Source: Cherax quadricarinatus (Eukaryota; Arthropoda; Malacostraca; Decapoda; Parastacidae). Taken from it: DNA of 64,000 nucleotides. The first letter of the stretch is position 1, and each line of letters starts with the position of its first letter. Below the pieces are notes generated by a model. The model was given only the letters and a program-made list of their open reading frames with translations. It was not told the origin of the DNA and made no database searches. Positions 20,806 to 31,311 of this stretch are shown one piece after another. The stretch is taken from contig NC_091374.1 of the NCBI RefSeq assembly GCF_038502225.1, forward strand, positions 6,574,538-6,638,537, in the 5' to 3' direction. Both the position numbers and the translations under genes were made by a program.

Positions 20806-22924
20806 GGACCAGGGGAGACTACTATGGGAGGAAATTGTTAGGGCCACAAGGCACGATAATGTAGTAATTCTAGGAGACTTTAACTTTAGTCATATTGATT
20901 GGAATTTCTTAACTGGGAATTTAGAATCATACGACTTCTTAGAAGTAGTTCAGGATTGTTTTTTGAAGCAGTTTGTGACAGAACCTACAAGGGGTAATAA
21001 CCTGCTTGACTTAGTTCTGGCAAACAATGAATCCCTTGTTAATAATTTAGAAGTTTCAGAAGAACTGGGTGCTAGCGACCACAAATCAATTACATTTAGA
21101 ATTGAATGGAAGTATGATAGTAGGGATAACTCAGTAACAGCCCCAGATTTTCGCTTAGCAGATTACGATGGGCTTAGAGAACACTTATCATCTGTTGACT
21201 GGGGTAACGAAGAGAACTATCAATATGACAGTTTTCTGAACACAATACATGCTGCTCAAAGAACGTTTATCCCTTATAAGGAAATTAGATCAAATAGAAA
21301 TGACCCAAAATGGATGAATAATAGGCTGAAATATCTACTAGGGCATAAAGGAATTTATAGGCGTATCTAAAGAGGCGAAGGTCATCTTATGAATCAGTAT
21401 ATTGACATTAAGAGGGACATTAAAAAGGGGAGAAGAAAAGCTAAAAGGGACTATGAAATTAAAGTTGCTAGGGATTCTAAAACTAACCCAAAAAGTTTTT
21501 TCCAGGTCTATAGAACAAAAGTCAGAGATAAGATAGGTCCCCTTAAAAATAACTATGGGCATCTTACTGACAAAGAGAATGAAATGTGCTCGATTTTAAA
21601 TAATTATTTTCTCTCGGTTTTTACACAGGAAGACACTAATAATATTCCGGTAATTAATTTTTATTGTGGATCAGAAGAAGATAAATTATGTAACATCACA
21701 GTCACTAGTGAAATGGTTGTGAAGCAGATAGACCAACTGAAGCAAAATAAGTCACCAGGTCCTGATGAGGTTTTTTCAAGGGTTCTGAAGGAATGCAAAA
21801 TGGAAGTCTGTGAACCATTAACTAATATTTTTAATTTATCTCTTCAAACAGGTGTAGTGTCTGATATGTGGAAGATGGCTAATGTAATTCCTATTTTTAA
21901 AACAGGGGACAAGTCGTTACCGTCAAATTACCGCCCAATAAGCCTGACCTCAATTGTAGGCAAATTACTAGAGTCAATTATAGCTCAGATTATAAGAAGC
22001 CATCTCGATAAGCATAGCTTGATTAATGATACTCAGCATGGATTCACAAGAGGCCGGTCTTGTCTAACTAATTTATTAACTTTCTTCAGTAAAGCTTTTG
22101 AGGCTGTTGACCACGATAAAGAATTTGATATTATTTACTTAGATTTTAGTAAGGCATTTGATAGAGTTCCGCACCAAAGACTGTTGAAGAAAGTAGCAGC
22201 TCATGGCATTGGGGGAAGGGTGCTCTCGTGGATCGAATCATGGCTCACAGACAGGAAGCAAAGAGTGTCCATAAATGGGGTTAAATCCGAGTGGGGATCA
22301 GTAACAAGTGGCGTTCCACAGGGATCAGTCTTGGGCCCGTTGTTGTTTATAATATATATCAATGATCTTGATGAAGGAATTGCTAGTGATATGAGCAAAT
22401 TCGCCGATGACACGAAGATAGGTAGGATAATTGATTCAAACGTAGATGTTAGGGAACTTCAGGGGGATTTAGACAAACTCTACTCTTGGTCAGAAAAGTG
22501 GCAGATGCAGTTCAATGTAGATAAATGCAAGGTTCTGAAGCTCGGGAGTGTCCATAACCCTAGCACTTATAAGTTATATAATGTAGAACTTAGCCATACA
22601 GATTGCGAAAAGGACTTGGGGGTTATGGTAAGCAGCAACCTTAAACCAAGACAGCAATGCCTAAGCGTACGTAATAAGGCAAATAGATTACTGGGATTTA
22701 TATCAAGAAGTGTAAGCAACAGAAGTTCAGAGGTCATACTGCAGCTTTATACATCATTAGTAAGGCCTCACCTAGATTATGCAGCTCAATTCTGGTCTCC
22801 ATATTACAGAATGGACATAAATTCGTTAGAAAACATTCAGCGTAGGATGACTAAATTAATACATAGCATTAGAAATCTTCCTTATGAAGAAAGATTGAAG
22901 ACTCAAGTTACATTCACTTGTTAG
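20795..22924 (+). pseudogene. LINE ORF2: endonuclease C-half and RT
   Basis: One frame interrupted by a single TAA at 21,368-21,370. The first piece starts inside the endonuclease: GDFN (residues 27-30) and ASDHK (93-97). The N-terminal catalytic Asn and Glu blocks are missing. The second piece (from about 21,389) holds the RT: SPGPDEV, NYRPISLTS, QHGFTRGRSCLTN, YLDFSKAFD (Asp252 of this piece), SGVPQGSVLGPLLF, FADDTK (338-343), and the thumb region. A frameshift near 22,905-22,925 ends it; the next segment continues the C-terminus in another frame. It cannot make a working protein. Confidence 0.88.
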
Positions 22925-23355
22925 ACGAAGAATGAGGGGAGACCTGATTGAAGTGTATAAGTGGAAGATAGGTATTAATAAAGGGGATATTAACAAGGTC
23001 TTGAGGATATCTCTTTAAGAGAGAACCCGCAGTAATAGATTTAAGTTGGATAAGTTTAGATTTAGAAAGGACATAGGAAAGTATTGGTTTGGAAATAGGG
23101 TAGTTGATGAGTGGAACAGTCTACCTAGTTGGGTTATTGAGGCTGGGACTTTGGGTAGTTTCAAATTTAGGTTGGATAAGTACATGAGTGGGAGGGGTTG
23201 GATTTGAGTGGGACTTGCACATCGGAGCTTGTTTCTTGGGTGGCATTGAAAATTGGGTTGGTCAAATGCTTGTTAGTGGGATGAGTTGTAAAGAACCTGC
23301 CTGGTGTGGGCCAACAGGCCTGCTGCAGTGTTTCTCCTTTCTTATGTTCTTATGT
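22925..23355 (+). pseudogene. LINE ORF2 C-terminus and 3' tail
   Basis: After the frameshift: RRRMRGDLIEVYKWKIGIN, a stop, KLDKFRFRKDIGKYWFGNR, VVDEWNSLPSWVIEAGTLGS. A noncoding end GGGCCAACAGGCCTGCTGCA and TTCTTATG repeats follow. Confidence 0.8.
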
Positions 23356-23670
23356 TCTTATATATACTCCGGAGGATGTATTTCTCTCAGCGTATATATA
23401 CTGAGAGTTTAATCCCCATTTTAGCTATGAAAGTATTTTTATACTGGTAAAAAAGTTGTGTAGTCGATAATCTTTAAATGCCATTAACCAACCATTAATT
23501 CATCAAAATAATTTTCTGCTTCCCGGCCCGAGGCCAGAGTACTTTGTTGAATGTTTGATCAAGCAGGCTTTTCTTGCTAGTGGCCTACATAACCCTTGAT
23601 AATTAAGGCTCATTTGCAGTACTTGGGGTGACTACTGCCGAACGTTTCGCCTGCAGTAGAAACCTCTGCA

Positions 23671-23726
23671 GTTGGAGCTGTATGACCCCTTGTGGGTTTA
23701 GCGGTTAGTTTTGATTATAATTCTTA
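23671..23726 (+). mobile_element. Solo LINE 3' tail
   Basis: GAGCTGTATGACCCCTTGTG, GGTTTAGCGGTTAGTTTTGA, then TTATAATTC. Nearly the tail of the LINE at 8,957-9,009, with no body attached. Confidence 0.7.
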
Positions 23727-23744
23727 AGTTGGAAGACGCCTGTT

Positions 23745-23885
23745 GTGCGCGAATGGTATACAATACCGACAAGATGAATTAGACACATGTGCAACATCTT
23801 AGTATATTTGTAGACGTTTCGCCATCCAGTGGCTTTATCACTACAAAAACATGTGAAGAATGTGGAACTATATACGGTGCTCTTC
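23745..23885 (-). mobile_element. Penelope-like end, family 1
   Basis: TGGTATACAATACCGACAAG, then GTAGACGTTTCGCCATCCAG, then TGGCTTTATCACTAC. The hammerhead-like fold is decayed: on the minus strand the box reads GTGATAA, although GAAACGTC is intact. Confidence 0.7.
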
Positions 23886-24094
23886 ACCTGTTAAGAGGTG
23901 TTACACCTGTTATTGTTGGTATAACTTGGAGAACTCAGCCTGACCACGCCCGTCCGTCTCCAGGTCTTTCAAGAAGTAGAAAGATCTCTATCGGCGAATG
24001 CGCAGGACGCAGCGAGGCTTGACAGGGAGCATGACTATCATCTATACTCAATGCATATAATACTACACAAGTATTCCAGTGTTAACACACCAAC

Positions 24095-24340
24095 TCCAAA
24101 GGCTGGAAGACGCCCGTTGTGTAGGCAAGAAGCAAAGTGTTGAAGATAAGACACATGTGCAGCAGTTAGGTATCTTTATTGTTGAAATGTTTCGCTTACT
24201 GTACACTAGACTTTTTCAACAAATACAAAGGGAGCAGTATAAATGAAATGAAGTTGATGTAATCAGTCTTCAACCTTGGAGAAAAAGTATTTGAGGTGGT
24301 CATTCCCGTAGCCTGGAGAAGAGTTCAACTCCGCCAGTAT
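24095..24340 (-). mobile_element. Decayed Penelope-like end
   Basis: GACACATGTGCAGCAGTTAG, then ATCTTTATTGTTGAAATGTT, TCGCTTACTGTACACTAGAC, then GTAATCAGTC: the family-1 order with a degraded core. Confidence 0.55.
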
Positions 24341-24890
24341 CTCTCATTCAGAGAGAGGTACTGGCGGGTGCCACCCACGCTACCATACTCTGAAAAAATT
24401 TCCCCTCATTGCTCCTGTTGCTTTCCTTGCAACATTGTACAGCTCCCGATGACGCACTGATAAGTGTGAAAGTACTTGAGCTTAAGATCCCCCCACCCCG
24501 GTGGCTTGTCTTGTGTGTATATAATGGTGTCTAAAATTCTCGCATAAGTCAACTGCCGTTAACCCTTTTGGGGCCTAGTTCCTAGGTCTTGTTTATCCAT
24601 ATGTTCTTGCGCTACCCTCCATAGGATGGATATGGGGTGCACAATCAATAGTGGCAAAACCCAAGTCTGACCGAAACTTCGTCGTAAGCTCCTCTCTCCT
24701 ATGTGCGGGCTATTTGTGTGTTATTCCAGTCACGGTATTGTGCATTTTTGTTCTTTCTAGTAGCTTGTTCCATTTATCTGCAACTCTGTTGTTTAACTAT
24801 TCCTTCTTTATATCCTATTTTTTTTTAGACACTTTCTTAGCATCCTTTCAACCTAGTGTTGGCCTACAAGATTTACTGTCATTCCTCACC
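24341..24890. other. No recognisable gene
   Basis: Includes ATAGGATGGATATGGGGTGC near 24,620, which looks like repeat DNA but has no second copy in this window. The 115-codon frame at 24,651-24,998 is hydrophobic and then runs into a GGGAG tract; not credible as a gene. Confidence 0.4.
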
Positions 24891-24892
24891 TC

Positions 24893-24968
24893 TTGGGGGG
24901 AGACAGGGAGGGACGGAAGTAGGGAGGTTGGTTTGGAGGGAGGGAGGGAGGGAGGGCAGGCAGGCGGG
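24893..24968. repeat. (GGGA)n-type purine tract
   Basis: Imperfect GGGAGG/GGCAGG repeats. Confidence 0.8.
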
Positions 24969-25315
24969 TGGACTCCAGTATTTCAATTAAAAAAATGAAA
25001 TGGAAACCTAGTGACTCGCTTGTTTAACATTCCTGATTTTTTTCATCTCTGCCTTTCATCAGAGGTCGAGTTTTGTAGCTGATGTTGGAACTTGGATAAA
25101 AAAGAAATAGAATAGAAATCTTCTCATTTTCTCTCCTGTGCGAGATAATGCAATTTTTTGGTAACATGGAGAACCCGGATTTGAGAGTTATTGGTGGTGG
25201 CCTGACGCAATGGTGACGGTGAACCTTTGATAACCACGTTGTGCTTACAACCATTAGTCTATAACTATGAAGTACATTATGTACGTGTAAGCGTTGATGT
25301 GGAACTAGGAGCTAC

Positions 25316-26925
25316 ACCACGTTGGATGTGCAACCATTGCTGTGGGACCAGGAGATATAGCACGTTGTATGTGCAACCATTGCTGTGGGACCAGGGGATA
25401 TAGCACGTATGTGCAACCATTGCTGTGGGACCAGGAGGTACAGCACGTTGTATGTGCAACCATTGCTGTGGGACCAGGAGATATAGCACGTTGTATGTGC
25501 AACCATTGCTGTGGGACCAGGAGGTACAGCACGTTGTATGTGCAACCATTGCTGTGGGACCAGGAGATATAGCACGTTGTATGTGCAACCATTGTTGTGG
25601 GATCAGGAGGTACAGCACGTTGTATGTGCAACTATTGGTGTGGGACCAGGAGATACAACATGTATGTGCGGCCACTGCTGTGGGGCCAGGAGGTACAGCA
25701 CGTTGTATGTGCAACTATTGCTGTGGGACCAGGAGGTGCAGCACGTTGTATGTGCGGCCATTGCTGTGGGACCAGGAGGTACAGCACGTTGTATGTGCGG
25801 CCATTGCTGTGGGACCAGGAGGTACAGCACGTTGTATGTGCGGCCACTGCTGTGGGACCAGGAGGTACAGCACGTTGTATGTGCGGCCACTGCTGTGGGA
25901 CCAGGAGGTACAGCACGTTGTATGTGCAACCATTGCTGTGGGACCAGGAGGTACAGCACGTTGTATGTGCAACTATTGCTGTGGGACCAGGAGGTACAGC
26001 ACGTTGTATGTGCAACCATTGCTGTGGGACCAGGAGGTACAGCATGGTGTATGTGCAACCATTGCTGTGGGACCAGGAGGTACAGCACGTTGTATGTGCA
26101 ACCATTGCTGTGGGACCAGGAGGTACAACACGTTGTATGTGCAACCATTGCTGTGGGACCAGGAGGTACAGCACGTTGTATGTGCGGCCATTACTGTGGG
26201 ACCAGGAGGTACAGCACGTTGTATGTGCAACCATTGCTGTGGGACCAGAAGGTACAGCACGTTGTATGTGCAGCCATTGCTGTGGGACCAGGAGGTACAG
26301 CACGTTGTATGTGCAACCATTGCTGTGGGACCAGGAGGTACAACACGTTGTATGTGCAACCATTGCTGTGGGACCAGGAGGTACAGCCCGTTGTATGTGC
26401 GGCCATTACTGTGGGACCAGGAGGTACAGCACGTTGTATGTGCAACCATTGCTGTGGGACCAGGAGGTACAGCACGTTGTATGTGCAGCCATTGCTGTGG
26501 GACCAGGAGGTACAGCACGTTGTATGTGCAACCATTGCTGTGGGACCAGGAGGTACAGCACGTTGTATGTGCGGCCATTACTGTGGGACCAGGAGGTACA
26601 ACACGTTGTATGTGCAACCATTGCTGTGGGACCAGGAGGTACAGCACGTTGTATGTGCGGCCATTACTGTGGGACCAGGAGGTACAGCACGTTGTATGTG
26701 CGGCCATTGCTGTGGGACCAGGAGGTGCAGCACGTTGTATGTGCAACCATTGCTGTGGGACCAGGAGGTACAGCACGTTGTATGTGCAGCCATTACTGTG
26801 GGACCAGGAGGTACAGCACGTTGTATGTGCGGCCATTGCTGTGGGACCAGGAGGTGCAGCACGTTGTATGTGCGGCCATTGTTGTTGGACCAGGAGTTAC
26901 AGCACGTTGTTCGTACAAGAATTCA
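25316..26925. repeat. 43-bp minisatellite, about 37 copies
   Basis: Unit: GGTACAGCACGTTGTATGTG then CAACCATTGCTGTGGGACCA then GGA. Variants: CAACC versus CGGCC or CAGCC, CATTGC versus CATTAC, GGTAC versus GATAT. GATATAG units occur only in the first third. 43 is not a multiple of three and the unit has no stop in most frames, so the same 43-residue peptide appears in all three plus frames and in minus frames; these frames of up to 554 codons are artefacts. Confidence 0.97.
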
Positions 26926-27055
26926 TTAAAAATGTGTGAGATGCCTCGTCAGCACCACCCACCCCAGGATCCTTCCCTCCCAGCGCGGGGTCACCTTACG
27001 CTGTGGTGGCGAGGTTTGACTGCTTTGTGCTTACGGGTAGGGGGGCTTCTTTTCT

Positions 27056-27250
27056 GGGAGTGCCACTCTCCCTACAGGGTGCCACTCTCCCCACAGTGCC
27101 TCTCCACAGGGTGCCACTTCCCACAGTGCCTCTCCACAGGGTGCCACCATCCCCACGGTACCACCCTTCCCACATGGTGCCACTCTCCCCACAGGGTGCC
27201 ACTCTCTCCACAGGGTGCCATCCTCACTGGATGCCACTCTCCCCACAGAG
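27056..27250. repeat. About 19-bp degenerate array
   Basis: CCACAGGGTGCCACTCTCC and variants, about 10 copies of unequal length. Confidence 0.85.
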
Positions 27251-27580
27251 TGCTTGCTTAAGAACCCACCATCTCTTTCGCCATAATTGGTTGGGATATT
27301 TTTCCTTTCGTCTAAATTTGCTGACACGGTCGATGACACGGAATTCTTTATATAGCTTGTGAAATGTGAATAAATTTTGAATAATTTTACGTGCTCGTGT
27401 GATTAAGTTATGTAATGCGAGAGTGAACTAGTGACGACACTAGCAAGTTGATAATGGCTGAATAAACTTGATCATCGGAAAGGGAATATTTTCAAAGTAT
27501 AAATTTGATTATTAGATGGGGAATATTTTCAAAGCTCTCAATAACCAGATGGTTCTAGTATTTTGTAAATAAAATAAAAA

Positions 27581-27633
27581 CTCCTTAGAATCGAACCTGG
27601 GTCCTACGGTTGTGAGGCGCAAGCAGCAAGTCA
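27581..27633 (-). mobile_element. tRNA-like remnant (probable SINE head)
   Basis: On the minus strand a B-box-like AGGTTCGATTC (27,588-27,598) follows CTTGCGCCTCACAACCG. No complete cloverleaf and no clear tail. Could be a decayed tRNA gene. Confidence 0.4.
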
Positions 27634-27727
27634 CTTTTTGTTTTTTCCATATAGCAGTGTGAGGTTATCCTGTTATATGGTAGTTACACAGTGAGAACAA
27701 AAGTTGTTTTTCTTTCTGGTATATTCC

Positions 27728-27836
27728 ATCAGGCAGGATGAGTTTCATACAGTGTTAAAATCTGTCAGCCTGATCTGGGAGATTTTACTAGGGCAATGAG
27801 GGTGTCATCAAATGTTCTATTAAAGGTTCATTAGCC
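27728..27836. repeat. Dispersed repeat, related to 39,183-39,275
   Basis: CATACAGTGTTAAAATCTGT, CAGCCTGATCTGGGAGA, TCTATTAAAGGTTCAT align with ATACAGTATTGAAGTGTGT, CACCCTGACTTGGGAGA, TCCATTAAAGGCTCAT at 39.2 kb in the same orientation. Confidence 0.65.
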
Positions 27837-27839
27837 AAA

Positions 27840-27965
27840 GCAGGTGACGGAGGTTGTGGGGGAGAAGGTTGTAAAGGTGGAGGAAGTTGTAGGGGAGGAG
27901 GAGGAGGAGGTTGTAGGGGTGGAAGAGGTTTTAGTGGAGGAGGCTGCAATGGGCGGGCGAGGCAG
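27840..27965. repeat. GGAGG/GTTGTAGGGG-rich imperfect array
   Basis: Purine-rich strand with repeated GGAGGTTGTAGGGG words. Confidence 0.75.
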
Positions 27966-28500
27966 GAGGAAGAGGAGACGGCTGTAAGGTTCAGTGTCTG
28001 GTCGCAGCGAGGAGGGAGTGGACGGTTGCTTCTGGCCCTCACACTGCAGTATCACTCGCAGCAGTACATTGCCACCAGACACACCACACTGTCACACACG
28101 CGTACCAACCAGTTTCTACTTCCCTCAAGTTACCCTTCAAGTAGTGTCACATGCAGTTAGTGTTTTCTAAAGACTCTTACTGTGTTTTTATTTATCGGAA
28201 CTGAAGCCGCTCCACAAGCGATGGTGACACTGGAAGGTGTATACCAGGCTTGTTGTATAAGCCTTAGGGGGGATAACACGCACCGCTAATATATTTTGCT
28301 GAATTCATTTACCACTATTGCTACTATTACTGATAATATTGCTAAAACTACTGACACTTTCTGCTGATGCTGTTATTGCTGCTGCTTAGACTGTCATCTG
28401 TCATGTAAGTCGTACTTATATTTTGTAATTATTTGAATGCATTGGTAAAGTCACGTGTATCTTAGATCAGGAAATATATATACCTCCCCCTCCTATTTTT
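27966..28500. other. No recognisable feature
   Basis: Mixed sequence between two repeats. No gene or repeat recognised. Confidence 0.5.
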
Positions 28501-28502
28501 CC

Positions 28503-28668
28503 CCCCTAACAGTAGGTGATGGGGAGACAGGTGATACCCAAGCGTCAGTCACCCTCACAATCCTCCGTAATAGGTGACGGGAAACAGATGACACTCGGGC
28601 ATCAGTCACCCACCAAAGCTACTGTAACAGTAGGTGACAGGTGACACTCTGGGATCAGTCAGTCTCTC
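28503..28668. repeat. Three degenerate copies, about 57 bp
   Basis: GTAGGTGATGGGGAGACAGG ... CAGTCACC is followed by GTAATAGGTGACGGGAAACA ... CAGTCACC and AGTAGGTGACAGGTGACACT ... CAGTCAG. Confidence 0.75.
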
Positions 28669-28683
28669 CCCCCCCCCATCTTG

Positions 28684-29406
28684 ATCAGTCCTCGAGTTCT
28701 GTGTTAGAAAAGTCCCCCCAGTCCTGTGTTAGAAATACTGTCCCCCCAGTCCTGTGTTAGAAAATACTGTCCCCCAGTCCTGTGTTAGAAAACACTGTCC
28801 CCCAGTCCTGTGTTAGAAAACACTGTCCCCCAGTCCTGTGTTAGAAAACAGTCCCCCAGTCCTGTTAGAAAACACTGTCCCCGAGTCCTGTGTTAGAAAA
28901 TACTGTCCCCCAGTCCTGTGTTAGAAAATACTGTCCCCCAGTCCTGTGTTAGAAAATACTGTCCCCCAGTCCTATGTTAGAAAATACTGTCCCCCAGTCC
29001 TGTGTTAGAAAATACTGTCCCCCAGTCCTATGTTAGAAAATACTGTCCCCCAGTCCTATGTTAGAAAATACTGTCCCCCAGTCCTGTGTTAGAAAATACT
29101 GTCCCCCAGTCCTGTGTTAGAAAACACTGTCCTCCAATCCTGTGTTAGAAAGCACTGTCCCCCCTAGTCCTATTATAAAGCACCACTCTCCCAGCCCTAT
29201 GTTAGAAAACACCCTCCTCCTAGTCCTATGTTAGAAAACACTATTCCCCAGTCCTGTGTTAGAAAACACCGTCCTCCCAGTCCTGTGTTAGAAAACACCG
29301 CCCTCCTAGTCCTATGTTAGAAAACACCGCCTTCCTAGCCCTGTGTTAGAAAACAGTTCCCAAGTCCTGTTAGAAAACACCGTCCTCACAGTCCTGTGTT
29401 AAAAAC
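28684..29406. repeat. 28-bp minisatellite, about 25 copies
   Basis: Unit GTCCTGTGTTAGAAAATACT then GTCCCCCA. Homogeneous in the middle; from about 29,140 the units diverge (CACCGTCCTCCCA and similar). Confidence 0.95.
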
Positions 29407-29502
29407 ACTGGTCCTGTGCAAAAAAAAAAAGAAAAAAAAAATGTTCGTTTTGAATGCCACATCGTGTTAGGAAGCACTCCAGCCTAGTGTTAGAAGTGGA
29501 CG

Positions 29503-29925
29503 ACCTTCTGGAGGTGTTCTGGTGTTGGGTTTGATGCATCTGGAGGTGTTCTGGTGTTGGGTTTGATGCATCTGGAGGTGTTCTGGTGTTGGGTTTGATG
29601 CATCTGGAGGTGTTCTGGTGTTGGGTTTGATGCATCTGGAGGTGTTCTGGTGTTGGGTTTGATGCATCTGGAGGTGTTCTGGTGTTGGGTTTGATGCATT
29701 TGGAGGTGTTCTGGTGTTGGGTTTGATGCATCTGGAGATGTTCTGGTGTTGGGTTTAAGGCATCTGGAGGTGTTCTGGTGTTGGGTTTAAGGCATCTGGA
29801 GGTGTTCTGGTGTTGGGTTTAAGGCATCTGGAGGTGTTCTGGTGTTGGGTTTAAGGCATCTGGAGGTGTTCTGGTGTTGGGTTTAAGGCATCTGGAGGTG
29901 TTCTGGTGTTGGGTTTAAGGCACCC
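29503..29925. repeat. 32-bp minisatellite, 13 copies in two blocks
   Basis: Unit TCTGGAGGTGTTCTGGTGTT then GGGTTTGATGCA. The first seven copies end GATGCA; the last six end AAGGCA. Confidence 0.95.
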
Positions 29926-30660
29926 CTTTACCCACTTATAATAAAAAATTGTCCCACTCTTCCAGTTTTGTTTAAAAACAACAGCTGACATATATGTTTT
30001 TAATTTGCAGTGTCAGTTTATGGTAGATCTTTGCCCTGTGTGTTTCTATTTGATGGATCTTAATATTATTATCAAAAAGAAGCACTAGGGGCATACAACG
30101 CTGCATTTAATGTGATAGATTACTGCAAGAACTGTGATAGATCTCTACAAGGATGTTGGTAGTTGAACAGTGTGTTGTTTATGTGGCTCGTATCTTCAAT
30201 TCCCTCTGCTGATTTATATTGGGTTGGTTTGTCGAGTCTTCCCGTTGAGGGATAGGTCAGTAGGTACCTACTCCAGGGAATATTCTATCTGATATTTGTA
30301 GTTCCAGTAAGTTCTTTCTCGTTTATGTACAACATCTCGCCAGAGGACAAGTGTGGAGGTTTTTCTAGAGTAAACTGGACAAGTGTAGGCAGGTTTCGCT
30401 TTACAGCGTTTTGCTAATACAGCGGTTTTCAGTTATACCCATTCTTCATTTATTCCGACTTCGTGCAATAAATATATTCACCGCTCACTATAAGTTAAAG
30501 ACGAAAATATTTTAAGGTAAGTAATGTGTGTATTGTATATCCATTTTTTAGGCCAAGCTATATTGCTCACTTAATATATTATAATGCAAACATGATATCA
30601 GGCTTTTATTTGTATTTGAAAGTAAAAAAAAGAGCTATGATTCATTTTACAGCGATTTTC
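29926..30660. other. No recognisable gene
   Basis: AT-rich. TTCGCTTTACAGCGTTTTGC at about 30,388 and GATTTTCGTTTTACAGCAGT at about 30,650 share a motif, hinting at an old dispersed repeat. Confidence 0.4.
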
Positions 30661-30663
30661 GTT

Positions 30664-30762
30664 TTACAGCAGTAGCCTGTAATCTAACCTGCTGTATAAG
30701 CAGGGCCCTACAGTAGCCCAGAACCTAACTTGCTGTATAAGGGAGGCCCTCCTGTATCTCCA
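30664..30762. repeat. Two-copy direct repeat, about 50 bp
   Basis: CAGTAGCCTGTAATCTAACC TGCTGTATAAGC and CAGTAGCCCAGAACCTAACT TGCTGTATAAGG. Confidence 0.75.
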
Positions 30763-30767
30763 CCAAG

Positions 30768-30905
30768 TTCCAGATCAACTAGGCTGGGATGTAATGTGGG
30801 CCAGCGGGCTGGCAGCAACAACAACCAGGTAGACTAGACAAACACCAGAGAAGCCTGGCTCAGGGCCGGGCTCCGGGAGGAGACAAGTTCTTGAAGTAAA
30901 TCAAA
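30768..30905 (+). mobile_element. LINE 3'-end fragment
   Basis: CACCAAGTTCCAGATCAACT, CAGCGGGCTGGCAGCAAC, then GCCTGGCTCAGGGCCGGGCT: the conserved LINE C-terminus and tail, in a decayed frame. Confidence 0.7.
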
Positions 30906-30984
30906 GGTACGTGCCTGCAGGTGTACCCTGGCCGAATGCTGTGTATACTTCAGCGTGTCTTCAGGTTCCCTGGGTATATCAGTC

Positions 30985-31311
30985 GTGTACCTGGATGATT
31001 CTCGTGGTACCACAGTGCACTTGGATGATTCTCTTGGTACAACAGTGTACCTGGATGATTCTCTTGGTACCACACTGTACCTGGATGATTCTCTTGGTAC
31101 CACACTGTACCTGGATGATTCTCGTGGCACCGCACAGTGTGCCTGGATGATTCTCTTAGCACCACACTGTACCTGGATGATTCTCGTGGTACCACACTGT
31201 ACCTGGATGATTCTCTTAGTACCACACTGTACCTAGATGATTCTCGTGGCACCGCACAGTGTACCTGGATGATTCTCTTGGTACCACACTGTACCTGGAT
31301 GATTCTCTTGG
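30985..31311. repeat. 30-bp minisatellite, left part (11 copies)
   Basis: Unit CTGGATGATTCTCTTGGTAC then CACACTGTAC. Variants carry CTCGTGG or GCACCGCACAGTG. The array resumes at 32,930 after a LINE. Confidence 0.95.

Larger units (their letters stand above)
19945..23355 (+). mobile_element. CR1-like LINE with internal deletion
   Basis: Leader (about 19,945-20,385, carrying a SINE-like insert), ORF1 remnant, truncated endonuclease, full RT, C-terminal region and a (TTCTTATG)n tail near 23,330-23,355. ORF1 is fused to the middle of the endonuclease, so ORF1's C-terminus and roughly the first 100 endonuclease residues are missing. The family is inferred from DFSKAFDRVPH and FADD. Confidence 0.8.

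Noticed and set aside
25425..27261. Plus-strand frames of 472-554 codons
   Set aside because: They are the 43-bp minisatellite read in three phases; all give the same peptide and end in unrelated sequence.
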